Below are positions 1 through 7,403 of a stretch of 64,000 bases of DNA, piece by piece. Below the pieces are notes generated by a model, which had not been told where the DNA came from, ran no database searches, and saw nothing but the letters and a program-made list of their open reading frames with translations. Each line of letters begins with the position of its first letter. The first letter of the stretch is position 1. Source of the stretch: Arthrobacter sp. CDRTa11. Its GTDB lineage: Bacteria > Actinomycetota > Actinomycetes > Actinomycetales > Micrococcaceae. The position numbers and the translations under genes were made by a program. The stretch is from the NCBI RefSeq assembly GCF_026427775.1, contig NZ_CP044532.1, positions 5,084,001 through 5,148,000 of the forward strand. Reading direction: 5' to 3'.

Positions 1-71
1 CCATCAAACTCCTCCGCCAGGCAACCCACTCTGACCTGGCTACCGCAAAGAAGTATGTAGATCGGCTTTAG
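1..71 (+). CDS. C-terminal fragment of a bL12-like small protein (partial, truncated at window edge)
   Basis: An open frame runs from the window edge (codons from position 3) to a TAG at 69-71. The visible 22 residues begin IKLLRQAT and end KKYVDRL. This pattern (A-I-K-L-x-R-x-A-T, then an acidic/basic helix ending in Y/F-V) resembles the C-terminal domain of ribosomal protein L7/L12 and of small actinobacterial proteins that borrow this helix pair. The next gene begins three bases after the stop and carries two related segments, so the two are probably co-transcribed and may be paralogues. Function is unknown. Only the tail is visible, so the call rests on a short stretch. Confidence 0.55.
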   Translation, partial: IKLLRQATHSDLATAKKYVDRL

Positions 72-74
72 AAC

Positions 75-650
75 ATGGAATCGCTTGTGATCCCCGCCCT
101 CATCCTTGTGCTCGTGGCAGCCGGCGTGGCCGTGGCGTCGCGCGCCATCAGCAGGCGCCTGGCCGCCACTACGCGTCATGCCAGCGCTCCCGCCGATGTT
201 GACCCAGTCGAGGTTGCCCGGACAGCCTCAGCCAGGCTCACCGAGGACCAGCACCGCCGGCTTTATGCTCTCATCGCGCAGGGACAGGCGATGGCGGCCA
301 TCAAGCTCTACTACGAGTCAACAGGCGAAGGATTGCGGGCCTCGCGGGACGCGGTGACTGCCTTGGCGGCCCATCCGCAGCCTTACCGCAGCCCCACCGC
401 TGAACCAGTTGCTGCGGAGCCCGACGACGACGACACACCCCAGCGCTTTCCGTACCGGTACCGTGCCATCGCCAGCAAGGGTGACGTCACACGGGAGGTC
501 AGCAGCAACATGCTCAACGACGAGATCTATGGGCGGATCCGGACGCTGGCACGCAGCGGAGACACGGAGGCGGCCGCCACTGCGCTGACGCGGCATTCGG
601 ACATTTCCCTGAAGCAGGCCCGCGAGTTCATCGCCCTGCTGGACGACTGA
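75..650 (+). CDS. Membrane-anchored protein with two bL12 C-terminal-like helical modules
   Basis: 191 residues, starting at ATG 75 just after the stop of the preceding frame. Residues about 5-25 are a hydrophobic helix (IPALILVLVAAGVAVA) followed by SRRLAA, giving a single membrane anchor with the basic side in the cytoplasm. Two segments, about residues 55-95 and 145-190, share the pattern aliphatic-x-x-L-x-x-x-G-x-x-x-A-A-x-x-x-x-(Y/H)-(T/S), then a second helix (LRASRDAV and LKQAREFI). This matches the L7/L12 C-terminal fold, which can contact GTPases or serve as a protein-protein docking unit. The middle (residues 100-125) is acidic and Pro-rich. I do not recognise a named family. A structural or docking role is inference; membrane anchoring is read directly from the sequence. 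Confidence 0.7.
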   Translation: MESLVIPALILVLVAAGVAVASRAISRRLAATTRHASAPADVDPVEVARTASARLTEDQHRRLYALIAQGQAMAAIKLYYESTGEGLRASRDAVTALAAHPQPYRSPTAEPVAAEPDDDDTPQRFPYRYRAIASKGDVTREVSSNMLNDEIYGRIRTLARSGDTEAAATALTRHSDISLKQAREFIALLDD

Positions 651-733
651 ACCCCGTGGATGACTGAACCCCGTGGACGCCTGAACCCGGACAGCCCAAG
701 CGCCGTCACAGGACTGAAAGCCGCGGCAGGGAC

Positions 734-1105
734 CTAGAAGTCGAAGAGCTCGCCCAGCCAGCCTTCCTTCTTTTTGGGCCGACGGCGGTCGGAGTCACGA
801 TCATAGCCCTGCTTGCCGTAGCTTCTGTCGTCGCCGTATGTCCTGTTGTCGCCGTAGTTCCTGGTGTCGGGCCGTTGTTCCCTGCGCGGGTCCAGGTTCT
901 GGTACAGCGGCGGCGGAGTCATGGCAGGGGGCGGGGATACCGGCCGGGCGGGTGCAGCCGTTCCGCCCATTGTTTCGGCGCGGTCGATGATCTTGTCCAG
1001 TTCACCCCTGTCCAGCCACACACCGCGGCATTGGGGGCAGTAGTCAATCTCCACACCACTGCGTTCGCTCATGATCAGGTCAATGGAATCCACAGGACAC
1101 TTCAT
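734..1105 (-). CDS. TFIIB-type zinc-ribbon domain protein
   Basis: 123 residues, ATG at 1105. Residues 1-45 match the zf-TFIIB (Pfam zf-TFIIB / COG3809-like) family: MKCPVD, then the conserved block GVEIDYCPQCRGVWLDRGELDKII. The second knuckle C-P-Q-C is intact, but the first has C-P-V-D, so one Cys ligand is replaced by Asp. I recall this variant in actinobacterial members. After a Pro-rich linker the C-terminal half is low complexity, rich in Arg, Asp, Tyr and Gly (NYGDNRTYGDDRSYGKQGYD), and ends in a Lys/Arg patch plus the aromatic tail GWLGELFDF. The fold suggests nucleic-acid or protein binding. No function is established for this family, and the neighbours do not help. Confidence 0.8.
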   Translation of the reverse strand: MKCPVDSIDLIMSERSGVEIDYCPQCRGVWLDRGELDKIIDRAETMGGTAAPARPVSPPPAMTPPPLYQNLDPRREQRPDTRNYGDNRTYGDDRSYGKQGYDRDSDRRRPKKKEGWLGELFDF

Positions 1106-1159
1106 GACCCGGTCAACGATTGGGGTGGCAGGAAAGTTCGGCCCCTCCCGAAAGGTGGC

Positions 1160-1786
1160 TCATTGGCCCCCAGAGATGCCCGCCAGCAGCTGCTCAAAAG
1201 GCAACGAGGCTGAGACAGCCGGCTTGGGTGCAGGCTGGCTGCCCTGAAGGAGGCCAGCGAACTCCCCAGCTGCCCGCGTGATCCGGTCCGAAAGCGGTGA
1301 GCTGCCCTCGTTGGTGTTTCCCCAGTCCTGCGGCCCGGCAAAGACACCCGTGGCTGCGATGCGGGTCCTCAAGTAGCTGAACAGCGGACGCATTGCGTAG
1401 TCCAGAACCATCTGGTGCCGGTCTGTGCCTCCCGTCGCACCCAGCAAGACTGCTTTTCCCCCCAGGGCTTTGGGGTCCAGGATGTCGATGAAGGACTTGA
1501 AGAGGCCGCTGTAGGACGCACTGAAGACCGGAGTGACGGCAATGATGCCGTGCGAGGCCTGCACGCCGGAAACAACATCAGCCAGCCGCGGGGCGGCGTA
1601 GCCGGTCACAAAGTTGTTCGCAATGTCCACAGCCAGGTCGCGGAGCTCAACAACGTCCGTGATTACCCGGTAGCCGGCTTCGGTGAGCTGGCGTTCTGCT
1701 GACGCTGCAAGTTGGTCAGCGAGCAGCCTGCTTGATGACGGAACGCCGAGGCCGGCTGAAAGAACGGTAATGCGGCGGGTTTCCAC
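1160..1786 (-). CDS. NADPH-dependent FMN reductase, CE1759-like
   Basis: 208 residues when started at GTG 1786, which has AGGAG seven bases upstream. A longer frame to 1831 lacks a comparable ribosome binding site. The protein opens with a beta strand and loop (RRITVLSAGLGVPSSSRLLADQL) typical of the flavodoxin-like NADPH:FMN reductase fold. It carries the middle motif TPVFSASYSGLFKSFIDILDP, where the FMN phosphate and isoalloxazine loops lie, and LLGATGGTDRH. This fits the CE1759 subfamily, whose members usually supply reduced FMN to a luciferase-like monooxygenase. No such monooxygenase is visible nearby, so the partner would be encoded elsewhere. Cytoplasmic flavin reductase is a confident call; the physiological role is open. 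Confidence 0.85.
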   Translation of the reverse strand: METRRITVLSAGLGVPSSSRLLADQLAASAERQLTEAGYRVITDVVELRDLAVDIANNFVTGYAAPRLADVVSGVQASHGIIAVTPVFSASYSGLFKSFIDILDPKALGGKAVLLGATGGTDRHQMVLDYAMRPLFSYLRTRIAATGVFAGPQDWGNTNEGSSPLSDRITRAAGEFAGLLQGSQPAPKPAVSASLPFEQLLAGISGGQ

Positions 1787-1886
1787 GGTCTGCTCCTGGT
1801 TAGGTTCAAAGTACACTAGATGCGTTTGCATGTACCTTGCTAACCGCAGCGCGTCAGCGTTTATTCCCCCGCCGGCGGTGCCTGAA

Positions 1887-2771
1887 CTAAAGGACCACAG
1901 ATCCGTGGATGCAGGTAGTGGAGCTTCCGCCTATCCAGATGTCGCCTTGCACGGAGTCCACACTTACCCGTCCCGCCCGGCCCAGCACCGTGCCCTGCGC
2001 GGCAGTGTAGGACGCCGGCGCGCGCCCACTGCCGATCAGCCATTGCGCTGCCCCTGCATTAAAACTCCCTGTCACGGGATCTTCGGCTGCGGCATCGCCC
2101 GGGATGAAGGTACGAACCTCAAATTCCGGCCCGCCAGGATCCCCGCCGACGCGCCTGGTGCCCGTTCCGTACGGTCCAATGACGCCAACGTTCAGCCCAT
2201 CCAGCGCGGAGTAGTCGGGCCTGACTGCCAGGACATGCTCCGCCGATTCCAGCAGCACCCCGATCCAGTTGGGGCCGTTCACCAGCCAGGACGCGTCCTG
2301 AAGCGCTGTACGGGGCAACTGGAGTCCCAAAGCGATCTTCGCCAGGTCTTCCTCATCCACCGGTCCCGAACGCGTGAGAGGGGGCGCAGCGAAGGCCAGT
2401 TGGCCGCCGTCGTGCTTTACCCGAACCAGGCCGGCGCCACACTCCTGAACCAGCAAGCCCTCCTGTTTGGGTATGCCGCCGGCCTCCAACCATGCATGGG
2501 CGGAACCCAGCGTGGGATGCCCTGCGAACGGGTACTCCTCCCGGGCGGTAAAGATACGCACGAGGTAGTCGGCGTCCGGATGAGTGGGAGGCAGGAGAAA
2601 CGTTGTCTCCGAGAGGTTGGTCCAGTTGGCGAACTGCTGCATCTGCTCCGTTGTCAGTCCGTCGCCGTCCACCACCACGGCCAGCGGGTTCCCCCGGTAC
2701 GGTTCAGCGGTGAACACATCCACTTGGCTGAAGGAGCGACGCCGGCGGGCCGCGTCTGTTTTCTGAGTCAC
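1887..2771 (-). CDS. PhzF family isomerase/epimerase-like protein
   Basis: 294 residues, ATG at 2771. The N-terminal block FSQVDVFTAEPYRGNPLAVVVDGDGL and the following NLSETTFLLPP are diagnostic of the PhzF (phenazine biosynthesis, DapF-like) fold; the Glu in LSETTF corresponds to the catalytic Glu of PhzF. The second lobe has FAGHPTLGSAHAWLE and, late, GDAAAEDPVTGSFNAGAAQWL, the matching half of the active site. Length fits the family (about 280-300). No phenazine genes are present, so this is one of the many PhzF paralogues of unknown substrate. A bidirectional terminator separates it from rplI, so it is probably its own transcription unit. Confidence 0.88.
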   Translation of the reverse strand: MTQKTDAARRRRSFSQVDVFTAEPYRGNPLAVVVDGDGLTTEQMQQFANWTNLSETTFLLPPTHPDADYLVRIFTAREEYPFAGHPTLGSAHAWLEAGGIPKQEGLLVQECGAGLVRVKHDGGQLAFAAPPLTRSGPVDEEDLAKIALGLQLPRTALQDASWLVNGPNWIGVLLESAEHVLAVRPDYSALDGLNVGVIGPYGTGTRRVGGDPGGPEFEVRTFIPGDAAAEDPVTGSFNAGAAQWLIGSGRAPASYTAAQGTVLGRAGRVSVDSVQGDIWIGGSSTTCIHGSVVL

Positions 2772-2815
2772 CGCTGCAGGCTACCACCGCCACTCGCCAA
2801 GTCTTTTCCGCCGAC

Positions 2816-2857
2816 AAAAAGACCCCCGCGGCCGGAATCCGGCAACGGGGGTCTTTT
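2816..2857. terminator. Bidirectional intrinsic terminator between rplI and the phzF-like gene
   Basis: An eight-base stem, gacccccg (2821-2828) with cgggggtc (2846-2853), flanked by AAAAA on the left (2816-2820) and TTTT on the right (2854-2857). Read on the minus strand it ends the rpsF-ssb-rpsR-rplI operon with a U-tract. The loop contains an inner CCGG..CCGG pairing. The right-hand T run would also allow termination of any plus-strand transcript. Confidence 0.85.
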
Positions 2858-2875
2858 GCAGTCAGAAACTACTTA

Positions 2876-2944
2876 CCTGCTACTTGCGCCGCGTAGCGTC
2901 CCTAAAACCTCGCAAGCTCGGTTTCAGGGAACCCTGCTACTTGC
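2876..2944. repeat. Partial duplication of the rplI 3' end with a hairpin between the copies
   Basis: The 12-mer cctgctacttgc occurs at 2876-2887 and again at 2933-2944, where it spans the rplI stop codon (on the minus strand: A-S-K-stop). Between them lies an inverted repeat: tccctaaaacc and ggtttcaggga, 11 bp with one mismatch and a short loop, at about 2899-2930. The left copy is untranslated. It looks like a small local duplication downstream of rplI, now part of a structured 3' UTR. Confidence 0.6.
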
Positions 2945-3389
2945 TGGCGACGACGTCGAGTTCGATCACAGCGGCAACGTCGTCGTGCAGACGGACGTTG
3001 GCCTGGTAGGAACCAACCGACTTGATGTGTGCCGGAAGTTCAACCTTGCGCTTGTCGATGCGGCCAAGGCCAGCGGCCTCAACAGCGTCAGCCACGTCGC
3101 CCTGCTTGACGGTGCCGAACAGGCGTCCGGTCTCGCCAGCCTTGACGACGAGCTTGACCGGCTTCGCGGAGAGTGCAGCGGCCTGCTTCTGAGCATCTTC
3201 CAGGGAAGCGTGCTCGCGGGCGGCGCGGGCAGCCTTGATGGACTCAACCTGCTTCTCGCCACCCTTGGACCAGGTCAGGGCGAAGTTGCGGGGCAGCAGG
3301 TAGTTACGTGCGTAACCGTCCTTGACCTCGACAACATCGCCAGCAGCACCGAGACCGGTTACTTCGTGGGTCAGAATGAGCTTTGCCAT
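2937..3389 (-). CDS. rplI: 50S ribosomal protein bL9
   Basis: 150 residues, the normal length for bL9. The N-terminal RNA-binding domain is fully conserved ([33 protein letters not shown], with the G-x-x-G-D-V-V-x-V and R-N-Y-L-x-P signatures). A long central helix (about residues 40-75) and a C-terminal domain containing [16 protein letters not shown] follow. bL9 binds 23S rRNA near the base of the L1 stalk and helps maintain the reading frame. It is the last gene of the minus-strand operon rpsF-ssb-rpsR-rplI, 17 bp after rpsR, and is followed by a terminator. Confidence 0.98.
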   Translation of the reverse strand: MAKLILTHEVTGLGAAGDVVEVKDGYARNYLLPRNFALTWSKGGEKQVESIKAARAAREHASLEDAQKQAAALSAKPVKLVVKAGETGRLFGTVKQGDVADAVEAAGLGRIDKRKVELPAHIKSVGSYQANVRLHDDVAAVIELDVVASK

Positions 3390-3406
3390 GTTAGTTAATC
3401 CCTTCC

Positions 3407-3646
3407 TTAGCCGCGGCCAGCGCCGGAGTAAGGCAGCAGAGCAACTTCGCGGGCGTTCTTGATTGCCTGTGCGATTTTGCGCTGTTCCTGCACCGTGACG
3501 CCAGTAACGCGACGTGCGCGGATCTTTCCGCGGTCGGAGATGAACTTGCGCAGCAATGCTACGTCCTTGTAGTCGATGACAGTGATGTCAGCGGCCTTCA
3601 AGGGGTTGGACTTTGGTTTGGGCTTACGGAGTTCAGCCTTAGCCAT
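3407..3646 (-). CDS. rpsR: 30S ribosomal protein bS18
   Basis: 79 residues. The core [50 protein letters not shown] is the standard bS18 sequence. bS18 sits on the 30S platform as a dimer with bS6, encoded two genes upstream. The N-terminus ([13 protein letters not shown]) is basic and Lys/Pro-rich. I see no Cys in the protein, so this is the zinc-free (C-minus) form. Located between ssb and rplI, 124 bp after ssb; that gap holds a perfect hairpin at 3670-3691. Confidence 0.97.
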   Translation of the reverse strand: MAKAELRKPKPKSNPLKAADITVIDYKDVALLRKFISDRGKIRARRVTGVTVQEQRKIAQAIKNAREVALLPYSGAGRG

Positions 3647-3669
3647 CGTGGAGCTCCTATTCTAGGGAG

Positions 3670-3691
3670 CCCGTGGATATTGATCCACGGG
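3670..3691. other. Perfect 9-bp hairpin in the ssb-rpsR intergenic gap
   Basis: cccgtggat (3670-3678) and atccacggg (3683-3691) pair perfectly around a 4-base loop. It lies in the operon mRNA about 25 nt upstream of the rpsR start at 3646, with no U-tract. It is therefore more likely an RNA-processing or translational element, or an attenuating pause, than a full terminator. Confidence 0.6.
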
Positions 3692-3770
3692 ATGGTGGTG
3701 GTCCGACGGCGTCATCGCCATGGTGCCATGGGCACCCGGGGCGGAGCCGACGTCGGCCCTTTGTGAATGG

Positions 3771-4343
3771 TTAGAAGGGAGGTTCGGAATCCGGGCCGTT
3801 GCCCCAGCCGCCTGCGTTGCTGACACCGGGAGTGGCCCAAGGGTCCTCCTGTGCAGCGGGCTGGTTGCCGCCCCAGCTTCCGCCGGAGTTTCCACCCTGG
3901 TTTGCGCCGGGGTTGCCCCCGAAACCGCCACCGCTGTTGCCGCCGCCGAAGCCACCTTGTCCGCCTCCGGCGCCGGAGCGCTGGGTGCGGTTGACCTTGG
4001 CATTGGCGTAGCGCAGGCTGGGGCCGATTTCATCGACCTCAAGCTCGATAACGGTGCGCTTCTCGCCTTCTTTTGTTTCGTAGGAACGGCTCTTCAGGCG
4101 GCCTGAGACGATGACGCGCATCCCCTTGGTCAGGGATTCCGCGACGTTCTCGGCAGCTTCACGCCAGACAGATGCGCGCAGGAACAGGGTTTCCCCGTCC
4201 TTCCACTCATTGGACTGGCGATCAAAGGTACGAGGGGTGGAAGCGATGGTGAAGTTCGCAACTGCCGAACCGGACGGTGTGAACCGCAATTCCGGGTCAC
4301 TGGTGAGATTACCGATGACCGTAATGGTGGTTTCGCCTGCCAT
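3771..4343 (-). CDS. ssb: Single-stranded DNA-binding protein
   Basis: 190 residues, ATG 4343. Residues 1-110 form the OB fold ([108 protein letters not shown]). A Gly/Asn-rich flexible linker follows. The extreme C-terminus SEPPF is the acidic, hydrophobic peptide that recruits replication and repair proteins (usually DDEPPF; here the first residues are altered). It lies between rpsF and rpsR, the usual actinobacterial position. It is an essential replication protein acting as a tetramer on ssDNA. Confidence 0.97.
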   Translation of the reverse strand: MAGETTITVIGNLTSDPELRFTPSGSAVANFTIASTPRTFDRQSNEWKDGETLFLRASVWREAAENVAESLTKGMRVIVSGRLKSRSYETKEGEKRTVIELEVDEIGPSLRYANAKVNRTQRSGAGGGQGGFGGGNSGGGFGGNPGANQGGNSGGSWGGNQPAAQEDPWATPGVSNAGGWGNGPDSEPPF

Positions 4344-4413
4344 CTACTGCCTCCTTGTTCGATCTGGGTGAAGAGTTAGTTCCTGCGGGGTAAAGAATGA
4401 AAATCGGGCTGAA

Positions 4414-4719
4414 TTACTCAGCCACGACCTTCTGCTCTTCGGGGCGGGTGATCTTGGTGCGCATGATGGTCTCATTGAGACTCAGCTGGCGGTCAAGTTC
4501 CTTGGCGGTGTCCGGCTTGGCGGTGAAGTTCACCACGGCGTAGATACCTTCAGACTTCTTCTTGATGTCGTAGGCCAGTCGGCGACGGCCCCAGATGTCA
4601 ACCTTTTCGATGGTTCCACCATCGTTGGTGATGACATTCAGGAACTTCTGAAGCGACGGCTCAACGGTACGCTCTTCGACCTCGGGGTCGATGATTACCA
4701 TCAATTCGTAAGGACGCAT
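4414..4719 (-). CDS. rpsF: 30S ribosomal protein bS6
   Basis: 101 residues when started at ATG 4719 ([21 protein letters not shown]). A GTG start twelve bases earlier would lie inside the ribosome binding site, so I reject it. The fold signatures are clear: the N-terminal Y-E-L-M-x-I-x-D-P, then [26 protein letters not shown], and the terminal helix with [12 protein letters not shown]. bS6 dimerises with bS18 on the 30S platform. It is the first gene of the operon. The AGGAGGT ribosome binding site (plus coordinates 4730-4736) can be masked by an upstream complementary sequence, see the leader feature. Confidence 0.97.
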   Translation of the reverse strand: MRPYELMVIIDPEVEERTVEPSLQKFLNVITNDGGTIEKVDIWGRRRLAYDIKKKSEGIYAVVNFTAKPDTAKELDRQLSLNETIMRTKITRPEEQKVVAE

Positions 4720-4729
4720 ATGTGAACCC

Positions 4730-4774
4730 ACCTCCTTTGGGCTAAGCGGTTACGGCATTTCCGTAACAGGAGGT
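4730..4774 (-). promoter_or_regulatory. rpsF leader structure sequestering the ribosome binding site; candidate S6:S18 autoregulatory element
   Basis: In the minus-strand transcript the order is ACCTCCT (4774-4768), GTTACGG (4767-4761), a loop, CCGTAAC (4755-4749), a 12-nt single-stranded stretch, then AGGAGGT (4736-4730), the rpsF ribosome binding site. GTTACGG/CCGTAAC pair as an inner stem. ACCTCCT/AGGAGGT pair perfectly as an outer stem, leaving a one-sided bulge that begins at or next to a CCG. Known S6:S18-binding rpsF leaders in bacteria use a stem with a CCG-containing bulge. The pairing is seen directly; regulation by the S6:S18 dimer is inference from family knowledge. Confidence 0.6.
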
Positions 4775-4839
4775 TCATTTGCGATGCCATGCACGGCCCG
4801 GCCACCGGAACGGAGGCAGAGCGCAGCACAGACTTCACT

Positions 4840-4845
4840 ATCTTA
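4840..4845 (-). promoter_or_regulatory. Possible -10 element for the rpsF operon
   Basis: The minus strand reads TAAGAT within CACTAAGATAGTG, about 120 nt upstream of the rpsF start and about 65 nt upstream of the leader stem. It resembles an actinobacterial -10 (TANNNT). I see no convincing -35. The surrounding stretch 4775-5042 (roughly 270 bp) holds no gene and separates the rpsF operon from the divergent DUF1345 gene. Confidence 0.35.
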
Positions 4846-5042
4846 GTGCATGTGGACCGGTTAGGCGATTCGTGACTGACTCCAGACTAAGCCGCGGACT
4901 GCGGCCCTGGAACACCGGCTGCGGCTATGTGGAAAACCGCGGCAGGGTGCGGAGGACTTGGCGCGCAGCGGAAGGTGCGGCACCGGAATCATTGAGGCGC
5001 GGAGCCGCGGGGAGTGCAGGCGCCGCCGTTAGAGTACAGACC

Positions 5043-5693
5043 ATGGACGCCTCCCCCACCACCCTTCGCCGCAGCAGGCTTCGTTTCCTAGCCATGTTAG
5101 TGGCGGGGGTGGCTGCGGGGGCAGCCACCGGGGCCAGCGGCCGGTGGCTGCAGGCTCCGGCGGCAGGCTGGGCCACCGCGGCGCTGGTTTACGTGGCGTG
5201 GGTGTGGACGGCGGTGGGTCGCATGGATCCTGTGGAAACCAAGAGGCACGCCACCACCGAGGACCCGTCCCGGGCCACGACCGACCTCCTCATCCTGGTG
5301 GCAAACATCGCCTCACTGGTTGCGGTGGCCGTCGTCGTTATTGATTCACACCGGTCAGACGGCGGCTCCAGGCTGGGAGGTGCGGCCCTGGTGCTGGCAA
5401 GCGTTGCACTGTCCTGGATGCTGGTGCAGACCTTGTTCACGCTCCGCTATGCCGGCCATTACTACGGCGGGCAGAAGGACGGCGGCGTGAACTTCAACCA
5501 GGACGAGCCGCCGCGGTACACCGATTTCGCGTACCTGGCCACGAGCATCGGCATGACCTACCAGGTGTCAGACACCAACCTGGAGAACCACCTGATCCGG
5601 CGCGAGGCCCTCAAGCACAGCCTGCTGTCCTACCTCTTCGGCACCGTCATCCTGGCGGCCACCATCAACCTTGTGCTGGGCCTCGCGGCCTAA
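5043..5693 (+). CDS. DUF1345 family integral membrane protein
   Basis: 216 residues from ATG 5043. The open frame extends upstream to 4779, but that part is Arg-rich and not membrane-like, so I take the internal ATG. About five hydrophobic segments (residues around 15-35, 40-60, 80-105, 115-135 and 195-215) place it in the cytoplasmic membrane. The late segment PPRYTDFAYLATSIGMTYQVSDTN is the DUF1345 signature, with an ion-channel-like FAYLATSIGMTYQVSD motif. The family has no proven function. Stands alone, divergent from rpsF and convergent with the amino acid permease, whose stop lies 16 bp away. Confidence 0.85.
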   Translation: MDASPTTLRRSRLRFLAMLVAGVAAGAATGASGRWLQAPAAGWATAALVYVAWVWTAVGRMDPVETKRHATTEDPSRATTDLLILVANIASLVAVAVVVIDSHRSDGGSRLGGAALVLASVALSWMLVQTLFTLRYAGHYYGGQKDGGVNFNQDEPPRYTDFAYLATSIGMTYQVSDTNLENHLIRREALKHSLLSYLFGTVILAATINLVLGLAA

Positions 5694-5709
5694 TGGTGGC
5701 CTGCCGGGA

Positions 5710-7146
5710 TCAGGACGCCGGACCCGCACCTATGACGGCATCCACGTCTTCGGCAGACTCTGGGCTGTCGCTGGTGCCGTGGCCGGATGCGGCCGCATTC
5801 CCGCCCTTGCGGTAGCGCCAAACGCCCAGCCCCACCACGATCGCCGCCAACGCCAGCGACAGCAGCAGCGATTCGCGGGTGGTGTCCAGGATGACCATGC
5901 CGATGAGCAGGGCAACGATGCTGACGATCGACACCCAGGTCAAGTACGGGAAGAGCCACATTTTCAGGGCAAGGTCCTTGGCTGCTGCCCCCATGCGCTT
6001 GCGCAGGATCAGCTGGGACGTGGCAATGACCAGCCACACGAACAGTGCAATGGCCCCGGAGGTGTTGACCAGGAACAGGAACACCGTATCCGGTGCGATG
6101 TAGTTCAGCCCCACGGTGACAAAACCCACCACGGTGGAAGCCAGGACTGCGGCGGCGGGGACCCCGCGACGCGAGATCTTCGTCCAGGACTTGGGAGCGT
6201 CCCCGCGCTTTGAGAGCGAGAAAAGCATGCGGCTGGCGGTGTAGAGGCCGGAGTTCAGGCAGGACAGAACCGAGGTAAGAACCACAATGTCCATGATGGT
6301 GCCGGCGCCCGGGATGCCAAAGAGTTCGATGACCGCCACGTAAGGGCTCTTGGCAACGTTCGCGGAGTTCCAGGGCAGCAGGGTCACCACAATGGCGATG
6401 GAGCCGATGTAGAACACCAGGATGCGCCACACGGTGGACTTCACGGCCTTCTTAACGGCATCCACGGGATTCTCCGATTCACCCGCGGCGATGGTGGCGA
6501 TTTCGGCGCCAAAGAACGAGAAAACCACAACGAGGATGCCGGCCAGGACAGCTCCCGGTCCGTTGGGAAGGAAACCGCCGTTTTCCACCAGGTTGCTCAA
6601 GCCCGGAGCCGGAACACCGGGGACCAGGCCCAGGATCGCAGCGGCACCGAAGAGCAGAAACAGGACGATCGCCGTGACCTTGATGGAGGCAAACCAGAAC
6701 TCGAACTCGCCGAAGGACTTTACCGATCCCAGGTTCGTCAGCGTCAGCAGCACCATCAGGATCAGCGCCCAGACCCACTGGTCGATCCCCGGGACCCACC
6801 GGTGCATGATGGCCGCCCCGGCCGTTGCCTCGATGCCGAGCACAATGATCCAGAACCACGCGTAGAGCCAGCCGATGCTGAAACCCGCCCAGCGGCCCAG
6901 AGCCTTGTCCGCGTAGGTGGAGAAGGAGCCTGTTTCCGGGTTGGCGGCAGCCATTTCACCCAGCATCCTCATCACAAGGATCACCACGATTCCGGCGGCA
7001 CTGTATGCCAGGAGGATTCCCGGCCCGGCCTGCTGGATGGCCGCGCCCGAACCCACAAAAAGGCCGGCACCGATCACGCCGGCAATGGCAATCATTGACA
7101 GGTGCCGCGGCTTGAGCGACTTGGATAATTGCTGGTCAGACTGCAT
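5710..7146 (-). CDS. APC-superfamily amino acid permease (GabP/ProY-like)
   Basis: 478 residues from ATG 7146. The frame extends 31 codons upstream without membrane or domain signal. The N-terminus LKPRHLSMIAIAGVIGAGLFVGSGAAIQQAGPGILLAYSAAG is the classical first-helix signature of amino acid/GABA permeases, including the G-A-G-L-F substrate loop. ARMLGEMA-like RMLGEMAAANPETGSFSTYADKALG follows. Twelve hydrophobic segments are expected at this length. It would import an amino acid by proton symport. The closest characterised relatives I can name by pattern are GabP, ProY and AnsP, but the substrate cannot be read from sequence. The C-terminal tail is acidic and short. No catabolic genes are adjacent. 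Confidence 0.88.
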   Translation of the reverse strand: MQSDQQLSKSLKPRHLSMIAIAGVIGAGLFVGSGAAIQQAGPGILLAYSAAGIVVILVMRMLGEMAAANPETGSFSTYADKALGRWAGFSIGWLYAWFWIIVLGIEATAGAAIMHRWVPGIDQWVWALILMVLLTLTNLGSVKSFGEFEFWFASIKVTAIVLFLLFGAAAILGLVPGVPAPGLSNLVENGGFLPNGPGAVLAGILVVVFSFFGAEIATIAAGESENPVDAVKKAVKSTVWRILVFYIGSIAIVVTLLPWNSANVAKSPYVAVIELFGIPGAGTIMDIVVLTSVLSCLNSGLYTASRMLFSLSKRGDAPKSWTKISRRGVPAAAVLASTVVGFVTVGLNYIAPDTVFLFLVNTSGAIALFVWLVIATSQLILRKRMGAAAKDLALKMWLFPYLTWVSIVSIVALLIGMVILDTTRESLLLSLALAAIVVGLGVWRYRKGGNAAASGHGTSDSPESAEDVDAVIGAGPAS

Positions 7147-7403
7147 GGATGCGCCGTCCTTAATGTTTGTGCCGAATGTGTTGCAGCCGGGCGGCGCCCG
7201 GCTACAGGCCCCCGGACTGCGCCAGGGAGGGAAGCCCATCCGTGCTGTGGATCACAGGTTCCTCCCACCCTAGACTCGTCCGGGCGGGCAGTAAGTGTGC
7301 AAGGGCACAGATCCGCCCTCTGTCTATCGGATGTATTCACAAGACGGAACACAAAGAGAAACCAAGAGATGCCTGAACGTATATTTTGTAACGCGGCGGA
7401 AAT

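Noticed and set aside
1683..3398. Open frame of 571 codons on the plus strand
   Set aside because: It runs antisense through the FMN reductase start, the PhzF-like gene, the terminator and rplI, all of which have strong family matches; the translation has no domain and is the usual high-GC shadow.
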